This document shows, one piece after another, positions 1-5,489 of a stretch of DNA of 5,489 bases. This DNA is from an uncultured Fibrobacter sp. (GTDB lineage Bacteria; Fibrobacterota; Fibrobacteria; Fibrobacterales; Fibrobacteraceae), in NCBI GenBank assembly GCA_937891805.1, contig CALATK010000299.1:1-5489 (forward strand), written 5' to 3'. The first letter of the stretch is position 1. Each line of letters opens with the position of its first letter. Both the position numbers and the translations under genes were made by a program. The notes under the pieces were generated by a model, which was given only the letters and a program-made list of their open reading frames with translations, made no database searches and was not told where the DNA came from.

Positions 1-2
1 AC

Positions 3-494
3 GGTCTTAGCGAAGCAAGAAACTACGGTAAAGGCGGCACAAGAATAGCGCGTCAGTCTGAAATAAAAGAACCAAACGAACCACGTGATAAAGACTTTAT
101 TTTACGTGCCGAGTATATGGACCCAGACGCTGACTTAATTGTAGTATTCGGCGGCACAAACGACTCATGGGCGAATTCTCCGATAGGTGAAATGAAGCAT
201 GCAGACTGGACCCCGGAGGATCTTGCATGCTATCTTCCGGCCTGCTGCCATATGCTGGACTACCTCACTTCCGAGGCTCCGAAGGCAAAGATCGTCTGCA
301 TAGTCAACACCGAACTCAAACCGGAGATCACTCAGGGCCTCATCGATGCCTGCAGCCACTATGGAGCCGGCTGTCTTGTTCTGAAGGATATCGACAAAAT
401 CTGGGGCCATCCGAGCGTTGCAGGAATGACAAGCATATCGGACCAACTCCAGAATTATCTTTCCGGCGATATTATAGTCCGGAAACCTCGGTGA
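3..494 (+). CDS. SGNH/GDSL-type hydrolase, 3' part (N-terminus outside window)
   Basis: The frame is open from the left edge, so the gene starts upstream; ATG 117 is internal, because family motifs precede it. The visible 163 residues contain an SGNH block II-like stretch (ARNYGKGGTRIA, about visible residues 5-16), block III GGTND (about residues 50-54) and a C-terminal block V-like GHPSVAGM. The catalytic Ser of block I lies off the window. The family hydrolyses esters, often acyl groups on carbohydrates; the substrate cannot be read here. The Asp normally three residues before the catalytic His is not in the classical place: Asp sits five residues before it in DKIWGHP, which I recall from gut Bacteroidetes members. 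The protein ends near the expected family C-terminus, but the last 8 or so residues may come from a junction. Codon use is AT-richer up to about base 175 and GC-richer after it. The stop codon overlaps the next frame's ATG (TGATG). The family call is fairly sure; function and exact 3' end are less so. Confidence 0.72.
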   Translation, partial: GLSEARNYGKGGTRIARQSEIKEPNEPRDKDFILRAEYMDPDADLIVVFGGTNDSWANSPIGEMKHADWTPEDLACYLPACCHMLDYLTSEAPKAKIVCIVNTELKPEITQGLIDACSHYGAGCLVLKDIDKIWGHPSVAGMTSISDQLQNYLSGDIIVRKPR

Positions 495-1258
495 TGCTGG
501 ACGGCTCGGCGCTGCCCATCGGGGAGAACATCGCCCTGGTCAGGCAGGTGGTGGACATGGCAGCGGCATCGGGAACAGGGCTGTTTGTGGCTCAGTCGGA
601 ATGTTTCAACCCCATCTTTCTGAACTTTCGCAAGCATTTTTTGGCGGAACTGAACGAGAGGCGTGCTGATGGCGGGGCCGGCTTTGCGGCGGGAGGAATC
701 ACCGCGATGGACGGGCACGGCTGCGATACGGCTGGTAATGAACCGTGCCGGGGCGTGCATCTGGAATTTAGGCGCGAACACCGGTACTCCAGTCGCTGTC
801 GCGATGTAAGCGTGATGCTGGACTTGCTTGTTCACGACCTGAGCATGTTCCTTACCATGTTCCGCACCGAAGAGGTGAAACTGGAATGGCTCAGGACAGG
901 CGGGAAGTCGCCCGGTGACGTTGAATTCGATTCCGCCATGATGCGGCTCCGGATTGCCTCGGGCAAGTATCGGGGCGTCATTGCCGATTTCTATGTGAAC
1001 CGCAACAGTGGTTGCGACGTGCGGACTATTTCGGTGAACTTTGCCCGCCATCTAAGTTCTGGCGGCGGTGTTCCGGAAACATCCTATACGGTAAGCCTTG
1101 CCCGGTACACGCCGGAAGGCGAAATCGCCCACGTACCCGATTCCCTGGACAACGAACACCGATTCTTCTTGAAATTGCTGGCTGGCGCCTGCGGGGAGTG
1201 GGGCAGGCGTGCCGCCCAGAACGCCGCGGATTGCGTTAGACTGTGCTGTGGGGTGTGA
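494..1258 (+). CDS. Gfo/Idh/MocA-type oxidoreductase, 5'-truncated
   Basis: This frame gives 254 residues from ATG 494, against roughly 310-350 for whole family members. It begins in the last part of the nucleotide-binding domain: helix residues 11-26, a strand GLFVAQSECFNP (29-40) matching the family's usual 'vg..eRfNP' stretch, then the C-terminal domain with MLDLLVHDL (108-116), where family members carry conserved Asp/His, and a final helix around SLDNEHRFFLKLL (217-229). The Rossmann GxGxxG motif is absent and no EKP catalytic lysine motif is visible; DGS (3-5) occupies about that place. Family members are NAD(P)-dependent sugar or related dehydrogenases; this product would not bind NAD(P) normally. 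The frame stays open upstream to 227, but there it runs out of frame through the hydrolase and gives unrelated sequence, so I do not use that start. ATG 494 has no Shine-Dalgarno sequence I can defend. It is either a remnant or the right-hand side of a chimeric junction near base 485. Confidence 0.62.
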   Translation: MLDGSALPIGENIALVRQVVDMAAASGTGLFVAQSECFNPIFLNFRKHFLAELNERRADGGAGFAAGGITAMDGHGCDTAGNEPCRGVHLEFRREHRYSSRCRDVSVMLDLLVHDLSMFLTMFRTEEVKLEWLRTGGKSPGDVEFDSAMMRLRIASGKYRGVIADFYVNRNSGCDVRTISVNFARHLSSGGGVPETSYTVSLARYTPEGEIAHVPDSLDNEHRFFLKLLAGACGEWGRRAAQNAADCVRLCCGV

Positions 1259-1276
1259 TTTTTTTGATTGAGTGAA

Positions 1277-1294
1277 AGGGGAAAGGCTTCCCCT
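1277..1294. terminator. Hairpin after the oxidoreductase, possible weak terminator
   Basis: AGGGGAA (1277-1283) pairs with TTCCCCT (1288-1294) around a 4-nt loop, 18 bp after the oxidoreductase stop. No T-run follows on the + strand, so intrinsic termination is doubtful. A run of Ts lies before the hairpin (1259-1265). Confidence 0.3.
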
Positions 1295-1323
1295 CGCTTC
1301 AGCCCCGCCCCACCCTTAGTGTC

Positions 1324-1343
1324 AAGCCCGCGTAGGCGGGCTT
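1324..1343. repeat. REP-like palindrome (AAGCCCGC / GCGGGCTT)
   Basis: A perfect 8-bp stem (1324-1331 with 1336-1343) closes a GTAG tetraloop. The 3' flank CTCCTTT is pyrimidine-rich, so it could also end + strand transcripts. Its form, a GC-rich 8-bp stem with a 4-nt loop between genes, matches the palindrome at 3004-3023, although the stem sequence differs. This suggests dispersed intergenic palindromes of the host genome. Confidence 0.5.
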
Positions 1344-1409
1344 CTCCTTTACACCCACCCTAGCGGGGCTTTCGCTACCCTTTCTAGCGGGCTTCAGACG
1401 CCAGCCCGC
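1336..1409 (+). repeat. Three direct copies of GCGGG(G)CTT with extra inverted repeats
   Basis: The motif appears at 1336 (GCGGGCTTC), 1363 (GCGGGGCTTTC) and 1387 (GCGGGCTTC), 27 and 24 bp apart. The second copy lies in a weak hairpin (TAGCG 1361-1365 with CGCTA 1373-1377). The third can pair with AGCCCGC at 1403-1409 (GCGGGCT 1387-1393, 9-nt loop). This looks like decayed or nested copies of a palindromic intergenic element. Function unknown. Confidence 0.4.
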
Positions 1410-1451
1410 AACGCCAGGACTGCAAAAAACACGCGAAATTTGCGATTATTC

Positions 1452-1553
1452 TGCGCTTTTGGTAATATTTGTAATGTTTGTACTTTGCGTTTTTTGCAAA
1501 AATCTAAATCTTGATACCTTGCGTTTTTGGTAAAATTTTAGTATATTGCATAA
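1452..1553 (+). repeat. Three degenerate 34-bp units upstream of the ATPase
   Basis: Units begin with TGCG at 1452, 1486 and 1520, exactly 34 bp apart. Each starts TGCG(C/T)TTTT, has G at unit position 11 and AA at positions 13-14, followed by an A/T-rich stretch. By hand alignment the pairs agree at about 22, 21 and 18 of 34 positions, with the best match in the first half. The third unit overlaps the likely promoter. They could be an old tandem duplication, phased binding sites, or chance within T-rich DNA. Confidence 0.4.
1519..1547 (+). promoter_or_regulatory. Putative promoter of the ATPase gene
   Basis: TTGCGT (1519-1524) and TATATT (1542-1547) are separated by 17 bp, as for a sigma-70-type promoter. 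The -10 box is a good match (5 of 6) and the -35 box weak (3 of 6). Transcription would start near 1554, leaving a leader of about 14 nt that begins almost at the ribosome binding site. TTGATA at 1511-1516 is an alternative -35 box, but its spacing to the good -10 box is too long. Confidence 0.4.
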
Positions 1554-1555
1554 AT

Positions 1556-1560
1556 GGAGG
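1556..1560 (+). promoter_or_regulatory. Ribosome binding site deciding the ATPase start
   Basis: GGAGG lies 7 nt before ATG 1568. The frame also opens at TTG 1511, but that start would place this site inside the coding region and add 19 residues absent from the usual family N-terminus, so ATG 1568 is preferred. Confidence 0.7.
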
Positions 1561-1567
1561 CATCCAG

Positions 1568-2932
1568 ATGATTACCTTTGAACGCAAGATTTACCAAAAA
1601 CTGCTGCAATGGAAAGCGGAATCACAGGGTAACGAAGCGCTTCTCATAGAAGGGGCCCGTCGAGTCGGTAAAAGCACCGTCGTGGAAACTTTCGCACAAA
1701 GAGAATACAAATCCTACATTCTCATCGATTTTAACGATTGCGAAGTATCTGTCAAGAAGGCTTTCGACAAGTTGAACGACCTGAACAATTTCTTCGCGGT
1801 TCTCTCCTACACATACGGAGTGACGCTTTATCCGCGGAATTCTTTAATCATTTTTGATGAAGTGCAAAAATTCCCAAAGGCTCGCCAAAGCATCAAGAAA
1901 CTTGTCAAAGACGGTCGGTTTGATTATATAGAAACAGGATCACTCATTTCAATAAACGAAAATGTAAAGGATATAACCATTCCTTCGGAAGAGACATCCA
2001 TCCAGATGTTTCCGATGGATTTTGAGGAGTTTTGCACAGCCTTTGGAAAATCAAACATTTGTGAATACATACGGCAATGCTTTTTTGACAGTAAGCCGTT
2101 GGAACAGGGTCTGCACGACGACGCCATGCAGTTATTTAAGTTGTATATGCTTATCGGCGGGATGCCACAATCCATTGCGGAATATCTGGAACACTCCTTC
2201 AGTTTTGAATATAGTGACCGACGCAAGCGAAGTATAATTAGTCTATACAAGAAGGATATTCAGAAAATCAAAGGGGCCTACCGATCCAAGGTCCTTTCAA
2301 CCTTTGAACAGATTCCGGCTTTTCTCTCCAAACACGAAAAGCGAGTGACTTTGTCAAAAATCAAGAATGGAATTAATACCGAGAACACATACGAGAATAC
2401 CTTTATGTGGCTTGGCAATTCCATGATAACAAACAACTGTCTCAGATGTTCCGACCCCAATGTGGGCATGGCTTTGAACAGCGATGATTCTGCAATTAAG
2501 TGTTATATGGGCGATACCGGACTCCTTTTTTCGCACGCTTTTAACGAAAATACAATCACAAACGAGCAACTCTACAAGCAGATTATGAATGACAAGCTTG
2601 CGATAAACAAGGGAATGCTTTATGAAAATGCGATTGCACAGATGCTTGTGGCTAACGGGCATAAGCTGTATTTTTACACACGTTATAATCCAATTTTGCA
2701 TAGGAACGACTTGGAAATAGATTTCCTGCTGAGTGACATGGGTTCTGCGGGGGGCAAAGTTGTCCCCGTTGAAGTCAAGTCGTCCAAGAATTACACTACG
2801 ACTTCATTGACCGATTTCAACCGCCTTTACAAAAAGAGAATTGCCAAGTCGTTCATTATCCACCCGAAAAAATATTCCATAAAAGAAGACGGAACAATTT
2901 GCATCCCTCCCTATATGACTATCTGCTTGTAA
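1568..2932 (+). CDS. AAA_14/DUF4143-type P-loop ATPase
   Basis: The 454-residue product has the standard two-part layout of this family. The N-terminal ATPase part has a Walker A motif GARRVGKST (29-37), a Walker B strand SLIIFDE (92-98, acidic pair D97-E98) and a sensor-like strand ending in TGS (123-125). The C-terminal DUF4143 part shows a PD-(D/E)XK-like set: E353 in KGMLYENAIA, D385 in EIDFLL, and E402/K404 in VPVEVKSS. Length is typical and nothing looks broken. There is no signal peptide or membrane segment, so it should be cytosolic. Members are common, often several per genome, in anaerobic gut bacteria, and their biological role is poorly defined; a nuclease-like fold does not prove cleavage. 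It stands alone, with its own promoter-like sequence and a strong ribosome binding site, and converges on glgP. The family call is secure; the function is open. Confidence 0.9.
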   Translation: MITFERKIYQKLLQWKAESQGNEALLIEGARRVGKSTVVETFAQREYKSYILIDFNDCEVSVKKAFDKLNDLNNFFAVLSYTYGVTLYPRNSLIIFDEVQKFPKARQSIKKLVKDGRFDYIETGSLISINENVKDITIPSEETSIQMFPMDFEEFCTAFGKSNICEYIRQCFFDSKPLEQGLHDDAMQLFKLYMLIGGMPQSIAEYLEHSFSFEYSDRRKRSIISLYKKDIQKIKGAYRSKVLSTFEQIPAFLSKHEKRVTLSKIKNGINTENTYENTFMWLGNSMITNNCLRCSDPNVGMALNSDDSAIKCYMGDTGLLFSHAFNENTITNEQLYKQIMNDKLAINKGMLYENAIAQMLVANGHKLYFYTRYNPILHRNDLEIDFLLSDMGSAGGKVVPVEVKSSKNYTTTSLTDFNRLYKKRIAKSFIIHPKKYSIKEDGTICIPPYMTICL

Positions 2933-2962
2933 AAACGGTTTCTTTGGAGAAGTTCTGTATAT

Positions 2963-2988
2963 AAAAAATCCCGCGAACCATCGCGGGA
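2963..2988 (-). terminator. Intrinsic terminator of glgP
   Basis: TCCCGCGA (2969-2976) pairs with TCGCGGGA (2981-2988) around an ACCA loop. Read on the - strand, this 8-bp GC-rich stem is followed directly by six Ts (2968-2963), a textbook intrinsic terminator 47 bp after the glgP stop. For the + strand ATPase transcript only CTTTGTGT follows, so its effect there is weaker, but it may serve both convergent genes. Confidence 0.75.
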
Positions 2989-3003
2989 CTTTGTGTAAAG
3001 GAG

Positions 3004-3023
3004 ATCCCCGCCTTCGCGGGGAT
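3004..3023. repeat. REP-like palindrome (ATCCCCGC / GCGGGGAT)
   Basis: A perfect 8-bp stem (3004-3011 with 3016-3023) flanks a CTTC loop, 11 bp after the glgP stop codon. Sequences of the type GTCATCCCCGCGAAGGCGGGGATC are known dispersed intergenic repeats in several bacterial groups; this one matches that pattern on the - strand. It lies in the glgP 3' untranslated region upstream of the terminator and could stabilise the mRNA end. Confidence 0.6.
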
Positions 3024-3034
3024 GACAATTAGGA

Positions 3035-5467
3035 TTACAGCTTGATGCTGCAGGCCTTGGCGTGCCAGATTTCTTCGGCGTACTGCTTGATGGTACGGTC
3101 GGAGCTGAACTTGCCCATGCGGGCCACGTTGAGGATAGCCTTTTCGGCCCAGGCCTTCTTGTTCTGGTATTCCTTCGCCACTTTGACCTGCATGTCCACG
3201 TAGCTGCGGAAGTCGGCGCAGAGCATGTAGGGGTCGTGAGTCAGGAGTTTGTCTGCAATGTGCTTGAACAGTTCCGGACGGTCGGGGCTGAAGAAGCCAG
3301 AACCGATCAGGTCGATTACGCGACGCAGGTCGTCGTCCTTCTCGTAGAAGTCGCGGGGGCGGTAGCCCTTGGCCAGCAGGCCGGTCACTTCTTCAACGGT
3401 GAGGCCGAAGATGAAGATGTTCTCGTCGCCTACTTCTTCCTTCATTTCCACGTTGGCGCCGTCCAGCGTACCGATGGTGAGCGCGCCGTTCAAGGCGAAC
3501 TTCATGTTGCCGGTACCGGAAGCTTCAGTGCCCGCGGTAGAAATCTGTTCGGACAGGTCTGCCGCCGGAATGATCTTCTCGGCGAAGGACACGCGGTAGT
3601 TCTCCAGGAACACCATCTTCAGCTTGCCCTTGCAAACCGGGTCGGCATCGATGATGGCGGCCACGGCGTTGGCGAGGCGGATAATCTGCTTGGCCATCCA
3701 GTAACCCGGAGCGGACTTACCGCCGATCATGATGGTGCGGGGCATGATTTCCTTGCCGTCCTTCAGCTGGATATACAGGTGGATGGCATGCAAGATGTTC
3801 AGGAGCTGGCGCTTGTATTCGTGAATGCGCTTCACCTGCACGTCGAAGAACGTGTTGGTATCCACGTCCACGCCCTGAGTTTCCTTCAGGTACTTGGCCA
3901 AGCGTTCCTTGTTCTGCTTCTTCACCTGATCGAACTTCTGGCGGAAGGCGGCATCGTCGGCGTAGGGCACCAGATCCTGCAGCTTGGCGGCATCGCGGGT
4001 GAAGCCGTCGCCGATGGTCTCCTTGAGCAGACCGGTCAGGGCAGGGTTGGCGCTCATCAGCCAGCGGCGATGGGTGATGCCGTTGGTGATGGCGCTGAAC
4101 TTTCTGGGGTTCAGCAGGTAGTAATCGTGGAAGGTGCTGTCGCACAGAATCTTGCCGTGCAGCTGGCTTACGCCGTTCACGCTGTAGCACATGGCAACGC
4201 ACAGGTTGGCCATATGCACCTGACCGTAGCCGATGATGGCCATGTGACCGATGCGCTCCCACTGGTCCGGGTAGCTGAGGAACAGCCGCTCGCAGACACG
4301 CTTGTTCAGCTCTTCCAGAATCATGAAGATGCGGGGCAGGGTCTGCTTCATCATGTCGATGGGCCATTTTTCGAGCGCTTCGGGCATGATGGTGTGGTTT
4401 GTAAAGGAGATCGTATTGACCGTGAGATTCCATGCTTCGTTCCAGCTCAGACCTTCTTCATCCATGAGGATGCGCATGAGTTCGGGAACGCAGAGTGCCG
4501 GATGTGTATCGTTGATATGGATCGCAACTTTCTGCGGAAGCAGTGTGAAATCGCCCTTATATTTGCTCTTAAAGCTGCGGATGATATCCTGCAGACCTGC
4601 GGAAACAAAGAAATATTCCTGTTTTAAGCGGAGTTCTCTGCCCTGCCAGCTGCTGTCTTCGGGGTAAAGAATATAGGAGATCGCTTCGATGTCGTTTTTA
4701 TAGTTGGAGAATTTGCTGTAATCGCCTCTGTTGAAGGATGCAAGGTCAAATTCTTCTTCGACGGGTTCGGAGCTCCAAAGACGGAGTGTATTGACGGAAT
4801 CCTGTGCCTCATAGCCGAGCATCGGGATGTCATACGGAACGGCCATAACGCCTTCGTAATTGTTGTGTTCAAAAACGAGTCTGCCGTTTTCTTCGCGGGA
4901 GTTGATATTGCCGCGGAATTTGATCAGGACAGATTTTTCGGGTCTCTTGATTTCCCAGGGATAACCGTTTCGGAGCCAGTTATCGGGGAGTTCGACCTGA
5001 TAGCCATCGACGATCCTCTGTTTGAAGAGGCCGTAACGATAGCGGATGCCGTTGCCATGACCGGGAACGCCGAGGAATGCCATGGAATCGAGGAAGCAGG
5101 CTGCGAGTCTGCCGAGGCCGCCATTGCCTAATCCTGCGTCAGCTTCCTGCTGATAGATATCTTCGATATTGATGCCGAGGTCCTTTAAGCCCGCTTTGAC
5201 GATATCTTCAACGCCGAGGTTGATGAGATAATACGGGAGGAGTCTGCCGATCAGGAATTCGAGCGAGAAATAGAAAACTTCTTTTTCGCCCTTCTGTGTA
5301 TAGAGCTTGCTGGTATCTACCCAGTCTACGCTGATTTTTTCGCGCAGAAGGTTGACGAGTGCTCTATATTTTTCTCCAAGGGAGCTTTCCTCGATGGTTT
5401 TACCCATAAGGCGGTTAAATTCGAGCAAATACTCACTCTTGAATTCTTCTTTGTTTGTGTACAACAT
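3035..5467 (-). CDS. glgP: Glycogen/starch phosphorylase (GT35), mosaic gene
   Basis: The cytosolic, PLP-dependent enzyme releases glucose-1-phosphate from the non-reducing ends of alpha-1,4-glucans. All family blocks appear in order over 810 residues, close to the roughly 815 of E. coli GlgP: FSLEFLIGR (67-75), DAGLGNGGLGRLAACFLDS (110-128), HINDTHPAL (317-325), FTNHTIMPEALEKWP (355-369), NGITHRRWL (462-470), KRIHEYKRQLLN (546-557) and EASGTGNMKFALNGALTIGT (648-667) with the PLP-binding lysine K656. Start ATG 5467 has AAAGGA 6 nt upstream. The gene has its own terminator and no partner gene in the window; only 22 bp upstream are visible. Codon use changes sharply inside the gene: by hand count Lys is AAA in 15 of 22 codons before residue 370 and in 2 of 37 after. 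The switch lies near residues 362-374 (about base 4360). The protein looks intact, but the gene may join two or more sources. Confidence 0.95.
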   Translation of the reverse strand: MLYTNKEEFKSEYLLEFNRLMGKTIEESSLGEKYRALVNLLREKISVDWVDTSKLYTQKGEKEVFYFSLEFLIGRLLPYYLINLGVEDIVKAGLKDLGINIEDIYQQEADAGLGNGGLGRLAACFLDSMAFLGVPGHGNGIRYRYGLFKQRIVDGYQVELPDNWLRNGYPWEIKRPEKSVLIKFRGNINSREENGRLVFEHNNYEGVMAVPYDIPMLGYEAQDSVNTLRLWSSEPVEEEFDLASFNRGDYSKFSNYKNDIEAISYILYPEDSSWQGRELRLKQEYFFVSAGLQDIIRSFKSKYKGDFTLLPQKVAIHINDTHPALCVPELMRILMDEEGLSWNEAWNLTVNTISFTNHTIMPEALEKWPIDMMKQTLPRIFMILEELNKRVCERLFLSYPDQWERIGHMAIIGYGQVHMANLCVAMCYSVNGVSQLHGKILCDSTFHDYYLLNPRKFSAITNGITHRRWLMSANPALTGLLKETIGDGFTRDAAKLQDLVPYADDAAFRQKFDQVKKQNKERLAKYLKETQGVDVDTNTFFDVQVKRIHEYKRQLLNILHAIHLYIQLKDGKEIMPRTIMIGGKSAPGYWMAKQIIRLANAVAAIIDADPVCKGKLKMVFLENYRVSFAEKIIPAADLSEQISTAGTEASGTGNMKFALNGALTIGTLDGANVEMKEEVGDENIFIFGLTVEEVTGLLAKGYRPRDFYEKDDDLRRVIDLIGSGFFSPDRPELFKHIADKLLTHDPYMLCADFRSYVDMQVKVAKEYQNKKAWAEKAILNVARMGKFSSDRTIKQYAEEIWHAKACSIKL

Positions 5468-5473
5468 GTTCTA

Positions 5474-5479
5474 TCCTTT
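5474..5479 (-). promoter_or_regulatory. Ribosome binding site of glgP
   Basis: On the - strand AAAGGA lies 6 nt before the ATG, a normal Shine-Dalgarno distance. It supports ATG 5467 as the true start. The window ends 10 bp further out, so no promoter can be judged. Confidence 0.7.
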
Positions 5480-5489
5480 CAAACTTTTC

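Larger units (their letters stand above)
1259..1567. other. 309-bp intergenic region with repeats and promoter
   Basis: No ORF with recognisable protein features lies here. The first half (to about 1420) is C-rich and holds several inverted repeats and three copies of a GCGGG(G)CTT motif. The second half is T-rich and holds three degenerate 34-bp units and the likely promoter of the ATPase gene. I see no tRNA cloverleaf or known riboswitch core. Confidence 0.7.

Noticed and set aside
174..179. EcoRI site (GAATTC) near the composition shift as a sign of a cloning join
   Set aside because: GAATTC occurs at several other places in the window, including inside the ATPase and glgP, so its presence here means little.
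227..493. Extended N-terminus of the oxidoreductase from ATG 227
   Set aside because: This stretch is out of frame with the hydrolase coding sequence and its translation has no Rossmann-fold features, so it is read-through of the wrong frame.
492..496. TGATG stop-start overlap as translational coupling
   Set aside because: The downstream gene has lost its N-terminus at the same place, so the overlap is more likely a chance effect of the junction than a working operon signal.
455..1051. - strand frame of 198 codons opposite the oxidoreductase
   Set aside because: The + strand translation shows recognisable Gfo/Idh/MocA blocks; the opposite frame has no motif and no ribosome binding site I could support.
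1452..1553. CRISPR array
   Set aside because: Units are directly adjacent without spacers, share only about half to two thirds of positions, and no cas gene is visible.
3717..4433. Second - strand frame of 238 codons inside glgP
   Set aside because: A +1/-1 shadow of the GC-rich part of glgP, rich in R, H, P and A, with no domain signal.
3062..4627. Long + strand frame of 521 codons antisense to glgP
   Set aside because: It is a by-product of the strong codon bias of glgP on the other strand. Its translation is low-complexity (rich in V, A, G, H), it has no family motifs, and glgP is certain.

Overview
The window carries pieces of three or four genes that do not look as if they come from a single genome. 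In order: the 3' part of an SGNH/GDSL-type hydrolase gene (bases 3-494, +), the 3' two thirds of a Gfo/Idh/MocA-type oxidoreductase gene (494-1258, +), a 309-bp intergenic region rich in repeats, hairpins and promoter-like sequence, a complete AAA_14/DUF4143 P-loop ATPase gene (1568-2932, +), a short convergent intergenic region with a terminator and a REP-like palindrome, and a complete glycogen/starch phosphorylase gene, glgP (3035-5467, -).

Nothing here fixes the organism. The hydrolase piece resembles gut Bacteroidales SGNH proteins. The oxidoreductase tail, the ATPase, the dispersed GC-rich palindromes and the 3' half of glgP (Lys almost always AAG) would suit a Fibrobacter-like rumen or gut bacterium. 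The 5' third to half of glgP uses different codons (Lys mostly AAA, Arg AGA, Thr ACA/ACG), as in Clostridia or Negativicutes. These assignments come from remembered family resemblance and codon use, not from a database search, and are tentative.

The strongest overall signal is mosaicism. The oxidoreductase lacks its NAD-binding N-terminus exactly where the hydrolase ends, and glgP switches codon usage abruptly near base 4360, inside a highly conserved protein block, while its reading frame stays intact. A metagenomic assembly chimera of anaerobic gut bacteria is the simplest reading; real recombination or transfer is the alternative.

No shared pathway links the genes. GlgP would release glucose-1-phosphate from glycogen or starch. 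The ATPase is a stand-alone accessory gene with its own promoter and a strong ribosome binding site. The two 5' fragments are incomplete. I found no convincing new multi-gene system. The least explained local structure is a set of three degenerate 34-bp units just upstream of the ATPase, the last of which overlaps its likely promoter.
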